In this document: piece by piece, positions 57,005 to 64,000 of the stretch
Position numbering within the stretch: the first letter of the stretch is position 1
Layout: each line of letters opens with the position of its first letter
From: Candidatus Hydrogenedentota bacterium
Lineage (GTDB): Bacteria > Hydrogenedentota > Hydrogenedentia > Hydrogenedentales > JAEUWI01
Assembly: GCA_016791475.1 (NCBI GenBank)
Contig: JAEUWI010000013.1
Coordinates: 11,029 to 75,028, forward strand
Direction: 5' to 3'
Length of the DNA stretch: 64,000 bases
Program-made: the position numbers and the translations under genes
Notes under the pieces: model-generated
Databases searched by the model: none
What the model saw: the letters and a program-made list of their open reading frames with translations, nothing else
What the model was told of the DNA's origin: nothing

Positions 57005-58354
57005 CTACTGGGCATTGGCTTCCTGCAACCTGCGGCTCAGGGTCAGGATGATGTTCACCAGCAACTGCACGGACACGTCGCGGGGCATGATGTTGTTGAT
57101 GATGTCCATCTTCAGCCCCAGCAGGCTCACGTCGTTCAGGGCAACGGCGTCGGCGCTGCGCTTGCCCTGGCTGATGAGGGCCATCTCGCCGAACATGTCG
57201 CCCTGTTTGAGCGTGGCGATTTCGCGGCCATCGTCGGCGATAGTGACGTTGCCGTTCAGGATGAGATAGAGGGATTCGCCCTCCTGTCCTTTCTTGAAAA
57301 TGACTTCGCCCGCCTCGTATTCCACGGTGAGGCCCCGGGCGAAGATCTTGGCGATCATCTCGGCCTCCAGGCCCCGGAAGAGGTCCATGCGGCGCGCGAG
57401 GATTTCGTAGGTATCCCGCATGCTGTCCATCATGGCGTTGGTCACTTCTTTGAGGATCTTGTCCGGCGATTCCGCGTCACCGTCGTCGGTGCTTTCGTCC
57501 GTGGCGGGCGCGGCGTGGAAGACACCTTCAAAAACCGACTGGGTGTCGGGCAGGTCTTCCTGGCCGCCCTCTTCCGCGAAGCGCACCCGGTGGTGGGTGC
57601 TGTCGGTCATCTTTTTTTCCGCGAAGTCCATGGGGGAGTCGACGGGTGCGGCGGCGGGTATTTCTTCCGCGGCGGCCAGTGCGGCGCTTTCCGCGCGCCG
57701 TGCCGCATATTCGGCCTTTTCCGCGGGTGAAAGGCTGATGCCAAAGCTCGACAAGGAGAGGTCCCTGCCGCTTGTCGCGCCGCGGTCCTCGGCGAACACC
57801 TTTGCGACGACGGTTTCGAAGTGTTTGTGGGCGCAGAGAATCGGCTTGATGCGCAGGTCGGGGCAGTGTGCCTGGACCACTTCGAGGGCCTTTGTGTTCA
57901 GCGGGTTCACCATGGCGATGGTGAGGTTCTTGCCGAGCTTGTCGATGGGGATCAGGCGATACTCGAGACAGACTTCCTTGGGCACCAGGGCGGCCACCTC
58001 GGCATCGATGAGGTAGTCCAGCAGGCTCAGGTGAGGAATTTTGCAGAACTTCGCGAGGAAGGAGAGGAGGGATTTCTCATCCAGAATACCTTCCTCCACC
58101 AGAATCTCGCCGAGGAAAGCGCCGGTTTCCTTCTGGATGGCCAGGGCGCGTTCGAGTTGCTCGCGGGACGCTTTGCCCTGTTCCAGCAGGATGGCGGGCA
58201 GGGACTTGGCACTCACTTGCGCCTGGGCATGACTCGAGGTCTCCGCGGGGCGCGGGGCGGGGGTCTGGGTCGGGCGGGGCGCCGGAGCGGCGGTGGGCAG
58301 GGGTGCGACCGCCGCGGGGGTATCGGGCTTCTTTGATTTCATCCAGCCAAGCAT
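57005..58354 (-). CDS. MshEN (T2SSE_N) domain fused to a cyclic-nucleotide-binding domain
   Basis: This protein is 449 aa. A Pro/Ala-rich N-terminus (5-45) is followed by a T2SSE_N/MshEN region (about 55-200: LPAILLEQGKASREQLERAL, GEILVEEGILDEKSLLSFLA, YRLIPIDKLGKNLTIAMVNP). This domain class binds cyclic di-GMP in MshE ATPases. An acidic linker leads to a CAP/cNMP-type domain (about 325-445: AGEVIFKKGQEGESLYLIL, KQGDMFGEMALISQGKRSA). No ATPase or DNA-binding domain is present. It may integrate two nucleotide signals as a scaffold; ligand binding is inferred. ATG 58354 is preferred over GTG 58387. Confidence 0.85.
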   Translation of the reverse strand: MLGWMKSKKPDTPAAVAPLPTAAPAPRPTQTPAPRPAETSSHAQAQVSAKSLPAILLEQGKASREQLERALAIQKETGAFLGEILVEEGILDEKSLLSFLAKFCKIPHLSLLDYLIDAEVAALVPKEVCLEYRLIPIDKLGKNLTIAMVNPLNTKALEVVQAHCPDLRIKPILCAHKHFETVVAKVFAEDRGATSGRDLSLSSFGISLSPAEKAEYAARRAESAALAAAEEIPAAAPVDSPMDFAEKKMTDSTHHRVRFAEEGGQEDLPDTQSVFEGVFHAAPATDESTDDGDAESPDKILKEVTNAMMDSMRDTYEILARRMDLFRGLEAEMIAKIFARGLTVEYEAGEVIFKKGQEGESLYLILNGNVTIADDGREIATLKQGDMFGEMALISQGKRSADAVALNDVSLLGLKMDIINNIMPRDVSVQLLVNIILTLSRRLQEANAQ

Positions 58355-58586
58355 AAGGCACAACCCTTCGAAACCGGTTGGTGGCACTTGAACAACGTGC
58401 GCAATGGCGATGGAGCGCGTATCGACGCCCGACGTAACACAGGAATCTCACATCAAGCCGCCCGTCCACCACGCCACCAACCTACTCCAGTCCGGGGCTG
58501 TTGTGCAAGTTTGAGGCGTGATCGGGTGTCACAAAGCGGTCCGCCGCCTCGTCATGGCTATGGAAAACAACCTCAGGAGACCTTCC

Positions 58587-59153
58587 ATGCGAATTGAACC
58601 CATCGAAACACCCCGCAGCCTGAAGATGAAACTGGCCTATGCCTTTTGTAAACGTCGCTTTGGCAAAGTGGTCACGCCCTTCAAGGTCGTAAGCGCCCGT
58701 GTGCCCGCGATTATCCCCGTGTATCAGGCGATCACGAAGTACATGACCCGGGAATCCCGGCTTGCGCCGAGCCTTCTCCTGCTGATCCAGTCGTACACGG
58801 CCAATCGGAATGCGTGCGGATTCTGTGTGGACATAACGGCCTCCTTTGCCGCCGGCGATCCTGCCCTGCTGGAGAAGGTGTGGCGCGTAACGGATTTCGC
58901 CAACGATCCCATCTTTACCGATGGTGAGCGGGCGGCGTTGGCCTATGTGGCGGAGGTGACGGAGCGCCACGAAGCCACCGACGCCACGTTTGCGGAATTG
59001 AAGAAGCATTACACCGACGAGCAGATTGTGGAGATTACGCTGGCGAATGCCGTCGAGCACTTCTATAATCTGGTGAACAAGCCGCTGGGCATTGAGTCCG
59101 ACGGGCTATGCGCGGTGCGGCCGCGTGCCGTGCGGACCGCAACGCCGGCGTGA
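58587..59153 (+). CDS. Carboxymuconolactone decarboxylase/AhpD-family protein
   Basis: This 188-aa helical protein has the redox-type CGFC motif (Cys77, Cys80) in SYTANRNACGFCVDITASF and ATFAELKKHYTDEQIVEITLANAVEHFYN, typical of the CMD/AhpD family. CAGGAGA precedes ATG 58587. Its stop overlaps the GTG start of a SigJ-like sigma-factor gene (GTGA), so they are translationally coupled. That pairing is common in actinobacteria and others. An alkylhydroperoxidase-type redox role is likely, but the substrate is unknown. Confidence 0.9.
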   Translation: MRIEPIETPRSLKMKLAYAFCKRRFGKVVTPFKVVSARVPAIIPVYQAITKYMTRESRLAPSLLLLIQSYTANRNACGFCVDITASFAAGDPALLEKVWRVTDFANDPIFTDGERAALAYVAEVTERHEATDATFAELKKHYTDEQIVEITLANAVEHFYNLVNKPLGIESDGLCAVRPRAVRTATPA

Positions 59154-60070
59154 CGGACCCAACCACGAGAAAACAAACCTTGGATCCACTCACTACCTTC
59201 AACAGCCGCCGGAAACTGCTCTTCGGCATTGCCTATCGCATGCTGGGCAGCGTCCACGATGCGGAAGACATCGTACAGGAGGCCTACATCCGCTGGGAGC
59301 GCGTGGATCACGCGACGGTGGACAACCCCCAGGCCTTTTTATGCACCATGGTCACGCGCATGAGCATCGACCTGCTGCGCTCCGCGCGAAAGCAGCGGGA
59401 GACCTATGTGGGCGAGTGGCTGCCGGAGCCCCTGGCTACGGAGGAGGTATCCGCGCCGGAGAATATTGCCCTGGCGGAGTCGCTCTCCACGGCCTTTCTT
59501 CTGATGCTGGAGCGGCTCAATCCCGTGGAGCGGGCGGCCTTCCTGTTGCGGGAAGTCTTCGACTATGACTACCCCGAGGTGGCCGATGTCATCGGCAAGA
59601 GCGAGGACAACTGTCGGCAGATCGTGCGCCGCGCGAAGGAGCGGGTGCAGGCCCCGGCGCTGCGCTTCGAGGCGCGGGAAGACGCGCGGGATAAGTTGCT
59701 GAATACCTTCATGTCGGCCGTGCGCGATGGCGAGGTGAAGGTGCTGGTGAACCTGCTGGCGGACGATGCGGCGCTCTACAGCGACCATGGCGGAAAGGCC
59801 AGCGCGGCGCGGCGCACGATTCGGGGCGCGGACAAGATCGCGCGTTTTTTCATCGGCGTGGACACGCGCTTTCGGCCGGCGGAGTTTTCGTATCGCGCGA
59901 TCTGGCTCAACGGCGCGCCGGGCATCATCGTGTATTCGGGGTTGCGTCCCGAGACCGCTTTTTCGGTGGAAATTGAGGACGGAAAGATCCGGGCCTTCTA
60001 CGTCACGCGCAATCCGGATAAGCTGGAACGCTTGCCGGGGCCGGTGGGGACAGCGTCGCCCGGGGACTGA
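59150..60070 (+). CDS. SigJ-type ECF sigma factor with SnoaL-like C-terminal domain
   Basis: This protein is 306 aa from GTG 59150. Sigma-70 region 2 (FNSRRKLLFGIAYRMLGSVHDAEDIVQEAYIRW) and region 4 (LERLNPVERAAFLLREVFDYDYPEVADVIGKSEDNCRQIVRRAK) occupy residues 10-180. A SnoaL-like domain at about 195-295 (LLADDAALYSDHGGK, TRFRPAEFSYRAIWLNGAPG) replaces an anti-sigma factor as control module. The upstream CMD gene is probably part of its regulon. The C-terminal GTASPGD is encoded by an inverted-repeat arm. Confidence 0.93.
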   Translation: MTDPTTRKQTLDPLTTFNSRRKLLFGIAYRMLGSVHDAEDIVQEAYIRWERVDHATVDNPQAFLCTMVTRMSIDLLRSARKQRETYVGEWLPEPLATEEVSAPENIALAESLSTAFLLMLERLNPVERAAFLLREVFDYDYPEVADVIGKSEDNCRQIVRRAKERVQAPALRFEAREDARDKLLNTFMSAVRDGEVKVLVNLLADDAALYSDHGGKASAARRTIRGADKIARFFIGVDTRFRPAEFSYRAIWLNGAPGIIVYSGLRPETAFSVEIEDGKIRAFYVTRNPDKLERLPGPVGTASPGD

Positions 60071-60367
60071 GGCGTGTGGGAGAATCTGAGTGTCCATTAG
60101 TCCAATTATCCGAGTGAAAGTCACTACACCCGGCGGGGCTGTCCTGTTGCCAGCGAGAGTAACCTATACTTTCAACGCCATGCCCGTGGTGCAAGTGTAA
60201 CGGACACAGAGGTTGTGCCGCGACGGCGAGGTTCACGGTGATGTCGGCGGGCACGGCGTCAGACAACAGGACAGCCTCGCCAGTTACGGATGTCTTCCCT
60301 CGTCTTGGACGGTCCATCGCACACGGAGGAGCTTCCGCCCGTCCTAATCGCAGGGCGACGCTGTCCC
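60047..60367. repeat. Nested inverted repeat joining two convergent gene ends
   Basis: Outer arms 60047-60061 and 60353-60367 are perfect 15-bp inverted copies of GGGACAGCGTCGCCC, each lying inside the 3' end of a coding region. Inner arms 60132-60151 and 60262-60281 (20 bp, two mismatches) also pair. A 23-bp direct duplication (60234-60256 and 60398-60420) links the element to nagA. No gene lies inside. Confidence 0.92.
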
Positions 60368-61372
60368 TGCGAGGCTGAATCCCGCTTCGCTCACCTCCAC
60401 GGTGATGTCGGCGGGCACGGGTATGCCCACGAGTTGCGCGGGGCGTGTTGAGGCCATGGTCCAGGCTTCTTCGAAGTTGGCGTCGGTGTGGAGCGCGGTG
60501 TTGATGACGCCGAGATCCATGGTCAATGCCGAGCCGGCGAGTCCCGCGTGGCCCACTTTGGTGCAGCGCAAGGTCTCGGATACTTCCACCTCGAAATCCC
60601 CAAGCTGGTAGCGGCCCGGCCCGCAGTCCGCCGCCATGATCGCGTCGGATACGAGCACGGTTTTTTCGAAGCGTTTGGCGCGGATGAAATTCTTCAGCGT
60701 GAAAAAGGGCACGTGGTGGCCGTCGGCGATAAAGCTGGCGAAGAGGCCGTCTTCCGCGAGCTGGGCTTGGATATAGTTGTCCATGCGCGGCAGCATCTGG
60801 TGGGAGCCGTTGCCCAGGTGGGTGGACATGACCAGGCCCGCCTCCGCGCCCGCACGGATTTCGGCCGACGTGGCGTTGGTGTGGCCTGCGGCGGATACGA
60901 TGCCGTTGTCGCGGCACCATGCGATGAGATCGAGCGCGCCGGGCAATTCCGGTGCGAGGGTGATGATGCCCAGGCGTCCGCCCGAGGCCTCCTGCAGGCG
61001 CGCCATGAGGTCCGGCGCGTCGGCGGGGTTGATGGCGTGCTCCAGCGGGTGCGCACCGCGCGGGCCTTCCACGGAGGAGATGAAGGGGCCCTCGATGTGG
61101 AGCTTTGGGAAGGCGGCCGCGAGTTCGGCATCGGCTTCCACCAGTTTCGCGTAGGCGCGGCAGTTGGATTCGAGGCGCGCGGGGGACGCGGTGATGTAGG
61201 TCGGCAGGGAAACAAGCACGCCGCGCGAATTCATCTTCTCGCGGATCATGTGAAAGGTCTCAGGGGTGAAGACGTCGTCGGCACCATTGAAGTCGATGCC
61301 GGCGTAGCCGTTCACCTGCAGATCGACGAGGCCGGGGCCGGTGTGGCGGGTGGGGAGGGGGGAAGTGATCAT
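60344..61372 (-). CDS. nagA: N-acetylglucosamine-6-phosphate deacetylase
   Basis: This 342-aa amidohydrolase has the NagA motifs in order: PGLVDLQVNGYAGIDFN, LHIEGPFIS (metal-binding Glu), AAGHTNA, STHLGNG, FIADGHH and TVLVSDAI (catalytic Asp). It converts GlcNAc-6-P to GlcN-6-P in amino-sugar catabolism. It is shorter than usual: the N-terminal beta-strand domain is reduced, and the C-terminus ends SLAGTASPCD inside a repeat arm, with no typical AD...G tail. Activity is likely but the ends look remodelled. No nagB or PTS gene adjoins. Confidence 0.9.
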   Translation of the reverse strand: MITSPLPTRHTGPGLVDLQVNGYAGIDFNGADDVFTPETFHMIREKMNSRGVLVSLPTYITASPARLESNCRAYAKLVEADAELAAAFPKLHIEGPFISSVEGPRGAHPLEHAINPADAPDLMARLQEASGGRLGIITLAPELPGALDLIAWCRDNGIVSAAGHTNATSAEIRAGAEAGLVMSTHLGNGSHQMLPRMDNYIQAQLAEDGLFASFIADGHHVPFFTLKNFIRAKRFEKTVLVSDAIMAADCGPGRYQLGDFEVEVSETLRCTKVGHAGLAGSALTMDLGVINTALHTDANFEEAWTMASTRPAQLVGIPVPADITVEVSEAGFSLAGTASPCD

Positions 61373-61815
61373 GGGTGTGCGTTAATCCTTTGAAGAATAT
61401 GATTGACCACGGAAAGGCACGGAATTTCACGGAAAAGAGAGTACTGACCGTGCTGGAATGCCTGTGCCTCAGGCGATATTGAAATAAAGAAAGGTTCTCC
61501 CACAGATCTACACAGATCCGCACAGATAAGCGTATGAATTCCTGAACTACCCGTTTAAGTAGGCGCAAGTCGGCAAGGGGTAGCCTATTCCGTAAATCCC
61601 GTGGTCAATCAAATAACCATGGATCAGGGCGTGCACTGAGAAAACAGAATGCGGGAGAGAGATTTGAGAAGTCACCTCGAAGGTAAAAGGGTGTCGTAAC
61701 TCAGCACCGGTACTTCTGAAACTCTTGTTTCTCCGTGCCTCCGTGTCTCCGTGTCTAAAACTACTGATTGCGGCCGACGGCTGGTATCCGCCTTCGGTGG
61801 TCACTTTCTCTGGGC
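61373..61815. other. Intergenic DNA rich in short tandem repeats
   Basis: 443 bp with no gene. It contains a decamer repeat (CACGGAA type, 61401-61436), a second decamer set CACAGATCTA/CACAGATCCG/CACAGATAAG (61501-61530) and an octamer set CTCCGTGC/CTCCGTGT/CTCCGTGT (61731-61756). Confidence 0.85.
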
Positions 61816-63090
61816 TCACGCCGGCGTCACCACTTCCTTTTCCTTGTCCCAGGCCATCATCTTCTTGTTGAACCAGGAGAGATTGCCCATGCGCACCGCG
61901 ACGACGCCGTAGAGGCCGAGCTCCGCCGGGCAGTTCAAGGCTGCGCCGTCGCGGATGGCGGCGTGGTGGTTGCGGTGGTGGGGATCGACGTCTTCGCCGC
62001 CGGTCTTCTTGTGGGTCGCGATGATCGCGTCCTTGTCGGCGGTCACGTCGCTCTTGATCTCCCAGCCGTCTTTGGTGAAGGTCAGGGTGGCGTCCGTGCC
62101 GCGGATGCAGTGGGGGTTGCCATCGTCGTTGGCCATGGTGCCGAGGACGTGGACCGTCATGCCGTTGGTGATGCCTTCCATCGCGGGGTATTCGGCCAGC
62201 AGCTCCAGGCTGTCGGGGAGGTCGCGGCCGTCGTTCCAGGTGTAGATGCCGCCCATGCCCACGACGCGCTCGGGGAACTGGAGGCCGCAGGCCTTGATCA
62301 GGCGGGTAAGGCGGTGGACAAACAAATCCGTCGCCACGCCGCCGGAATAGTCGGAATAGCAGCGCCACTCGTAGTAGCGGTGGGGATCCCATTCATGGAC
62401 CGGCGCGGGCTTTTGCCAGGCGTCCCAATCGAGATCGGCGGGTTTGGCCGCATCGCTGTCGCCGCCCTCACGCCGCCAGGGGCCGGGGCCTTCATAGTTG
62501 CGCACGTAGTCGATCTGGGCCTGGACCAGCATGCCGAGTTTGCCCGCCTTGATAGCTTCAAAGGCGCTGGAATAGCTGTCGTCGGCCATGCCCTGGACGC
62601 CCACCTGGAGCTTGAGGCCCGTCTCGTTCACTTTGCGCACGACTTCCTGGGATTCCTTGATGTCGTGGGTCATGGGCTTCTCGACGTAAACGTGCTTGCC
62701 CGCGTCGAGGGCGTCGAGGGTGATGTAGGAATGGGAGTGCTCCGGGGTGGCGATGAGGACGTAGTCGATGTCCTTGCGCTCCAGAATTTTCCGGTAGTCG
62801 TTGTAGACCTTGGCTTTGCCCCCGGCTTCCTGGATTTTGCCCTGAAAGTCCAGTGCGCGCTTGTTGTATACATCGCACACCGCGACCAGCTCCAGGTTTT
62901 CCTCTTCCCGGATGGGGATAAGCTTTTCCAGGTGGTGGGTGGCGATGGTGCCGCAGCCGATGAAGGCCATACGCAGGCGGTTGTTTGCGCCCGGCGTTTT
63001 CGCGTAGCTATTCGCCGTCATGGCGAGGGCGCTCGCCGCGGCTCCGGAGCGGAAGAAATCGCGTCGGGTCAGTTGGAGGAGGGGGGACAT
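61816..63090 (-). CDS. Tat-exported Gfo/Idh/MocA-family oxidoreductase
   Basis: This 424-aa protein has the twin-arginine signal TRRDFFRSGAAASALAMTA. The Rossmann domain has MAFIGCGTIATHHLEKL and VLIATPEHSHSYITLDAL. The dinucleotide/substrate motif is HVYVEKPMTHDI (EKP). A C-terminal alpha/beta domain extends to 424. It is an NAD(P)-dependent sugar-type dehydrogenase exported folded with cofactor. Many planctomycete-type genomes have this exported subfamily. The substrate is unknown; nearby NagA and sulfatase suggest modified carbohydrates. Confidence 0.95.
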   Translation of the reverse strand: MSPLLQLTRRDFFRSGAAASALAMTANSYAKTPGANNRLRMAFIGCGTIATHHLEKLIPIREEENLELVAVCDVYNKRALDFQGKIQEAGGKAKVYNDYRKILERKDIDYVLIATPEHSHSYITLDALDAGKHVYVEKPMTHDIKESQEVVRKVNETGLKLQVGVQGMADDSYSSAFEAIKAGKLGMLVQAQIDYVRNYEGPGPWRREGGDSDAAKPADLDWDAWQKPAPVHEWDPHRYYEWRCYSDYSGGVATDLFVHRLTRLIKACGLQFPERVVGMGGIYTWNDGRDLPDSLELLAEYPAMEGITNGMTVHVLGTMANDDGNPHCIRGTDATLTFTKDGWEIKSDVTADKDAIIATHKKTGGEDVDPHHRNHHAAIRDGAALNCPAELGLYGVVAVRMGNLSWFNKKMMAWDKEKEVVTPA

Positions 63091-63221
63091 GGGGTTGTGG
63101 TCCTTTCCAAATCAATGGGTCGGCATTCTGGATAGAAGGGAAGGATAGGGGGAAGGGCGGGCCGGTTACAAGTTCGAGGTGATTTTCCGGCTCGTGATCG
63201 GGGCTATGTCGCGGCGAGCAC

Positions 63222-63250
63222 TTGACTTGAAAGTTTTGGAACTCCATACT
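63222..63250 (+). promoter_or_regulatory. Possible promoter of the GT-C-like gene
   Basis: TTGACT and CATACT are separated by 17 bp, about 140 bp ahead of the ATG at 63388. Found by eye. Confidence 0.35.
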
Positions 63251-63387
63251 ATGCGCCCAAGCCGTTGCGAACAGGGGTATGGCGCACGTACTCCAGGCCC
63301 CGAGTGAGACGGTCGGCCACCGCTCACTTACGCCGCCTCGCGCGGGGCAGCACCGATTCGAATGTACCCAACCTCAGGTAACCATCC

Positions 63388-64000
63388 ATGCCAAGACCCT
63401 CGGCGCCGGAACTGGCCGGAACTGCTTCTCCAAGCGCCGGTTGCATTCCGCACAGCGCAATTCGGTCCGTGAACTTGCTTCAGGGGCTGTCGACGAGGAA
63501 GCTGGGCGTCGTTGCGGTGGTTCTGGGGCTTCTCTTGACCCTGCCGGCGGTGTGGATCGGCTTTGCGCAGGACGATCATTTTTTCCTCATGGTGTTCAAG
63601 GGCAGTCCGGGTTTCGATACCCAGGAACTTGGCCCGCTTGAGACCTTTTCCTTCTCCAAAGGGGATCCGGCGGATCGTCATGAACTCATGGAGCGGGGTC
63701 TCCTGCCCTGGTGGACGGTGGAAGGCTGGAAGCTCAATTTCTGGCGTCCCATTTCCTCATTGAGCAGTTGGGTGGACTACCGCCTCTTCGGCGCAAACGC
63801 ATGGGCCATGCATCTCCACAGCCTTGCGCTCTACGGGATATTGATTGCCATCGCCACGGTGCTCTACCGGCGGCTGATCGAACCGCGCTGGGCGGCGGGC
63901 CTGGCCGCGATCGCCTTCGCCGTCGACTCGGGCCACGCCATACCCGTTACCTGGCTCGCCATGCGCAACGCGATCCTGACGCTGCTCTTTGGCCTGCTGC
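63388..64000 (+). CDS. GT-C-like membrane glycosyltransferase, N-terminal part (runs off the window)
   Basis: At least 204 residues are open to the window end. ATG 63388 has AGGT upstream; GTG 63469 is an alternative. A first membrane helix (VVAVVLGLLLTLPAVWIGF) is followed by QDDHFFLMVF, where the acidic pair matches the catalytic aspartates in the first loop of GT-C enzymes. Then come NFWRPISSLSSWVDYRLFG and HLHSLALYGILIAIATVLYRRL, as in dolichyl-phosphate-mannose-type and TMTC-like transferases. It probably transfers a lipid-linked sugar outside the membrane; TPRs may follow beyond the window. Confidence 0.7.
   Translation, partial: MPRPSAPELAGTASPSAGCIPHSAIRSVNLLQGLSTRKLGVVAVVLGLLLTLPAVWIGFAQDDHFFLMVFKGSPGFDTQELGPLETFSFSKGDPADRHELMERGLLPWWTVEGWKLNFWRPISSLSSWVDYRLFGANAWAMHLHSLALYGILIAIATVLYRRLIEPRWAAGLAAIAFAVDSGHAIPVTWLAMRNAILTLLFGLL

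Overview
The window is G+C-rich bacterial DNA with many Tat-exported or signal-peptide enzymes, an esterase, a sulfatase, a glycosidase-like protein, a Ser/Thr kinase fused to WD40 propellers, a dockerin-bearing protease and a Gfo/Idh/MocA oxidoreductase. This mix suggests an uncultured polysaccharide-degrading lineage of the Hydrogenedentota or Planctomycetota/PVC type. That is inference: no rRNA or tRNA gene was recognised and the phylum is not fixed by what I can see.

Layout. 0.1-10.9 kb: SPFH-GYF protein, AtpI-like membrane protein, a protein-deglycation pair (low-molecular-weight phosphatase plus fructosamine-kinase-family protein), a SirB1-like protein, a large secreted M4 metalloprotease and a beta-propeller/phosphoesterase-like pair. 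10.8-11.2 kb: a stand-alone receiver. 11.5-20.3 kb: a one-direction phage-derived virion cluster (portal, prohead protease, XhlA-like, DNA-end-processing-like protein, decoration protein, major capsid, connector, distal tail-like, tail hub carrying a staphylococcal-nuclease domain, baseplate appendage, holin-like). No terminase, tail tube, tape measure or integrase was recognised in the window. 20.6-28.2 kb: DJ-1/PfpI protein, HTH regulator with membrane partner, cold-shock/DUF1294 fusion, three related TPR exported genes (one a remnant), tannase-family esterase, lone HicB. 28.5-34.1 kb: exported glycosidase-like protein, DUF1254 protein and alpha/beta hydrolase. 34.5-41.5 kb: kinase-WD40, SDR, GT2-TPR, nitrilase. 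41.7-53.0 kb: two-component system, PfkB kinase, sulfatase, and a ribose-type ABC importer with an unusual TPR membrane protein between binding protein and ATPase. 53.4-64 kb: Pro/Gly-rich EF-hand protein, GlnRS, a MshEN-cNMP signalling protein, a CMD-family/SigJ-like sigma factor pair, NagA, an oxidoreductase and the start of a GT-C-like membrane protein.

The most striking non-coding feature is a set of short tandem repeats in intergenic DNA: 7-mers, 8-mers, 9-mers and 10-mers. A 9-mer family (TAAGACCCA/TAGGACGGA-like) occurs at nine loci. At most of them it lies directly upstream of a start codon, and at three it sits between inverted-repeat arms. A second class comprises long nested inverted repeats (MITE/REP-like, often with a GGGAC...GTCCC core) at gene ends. 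No transposase is present, so their mobility is inferred.

The two best candidates for something new are the virion cluster with two nucleic-acid-processing domains (a LigD 3'-phosphoesterase-like protein and a tail-hub-embedded nuclease), and the nonamer 5'-leader arrays.
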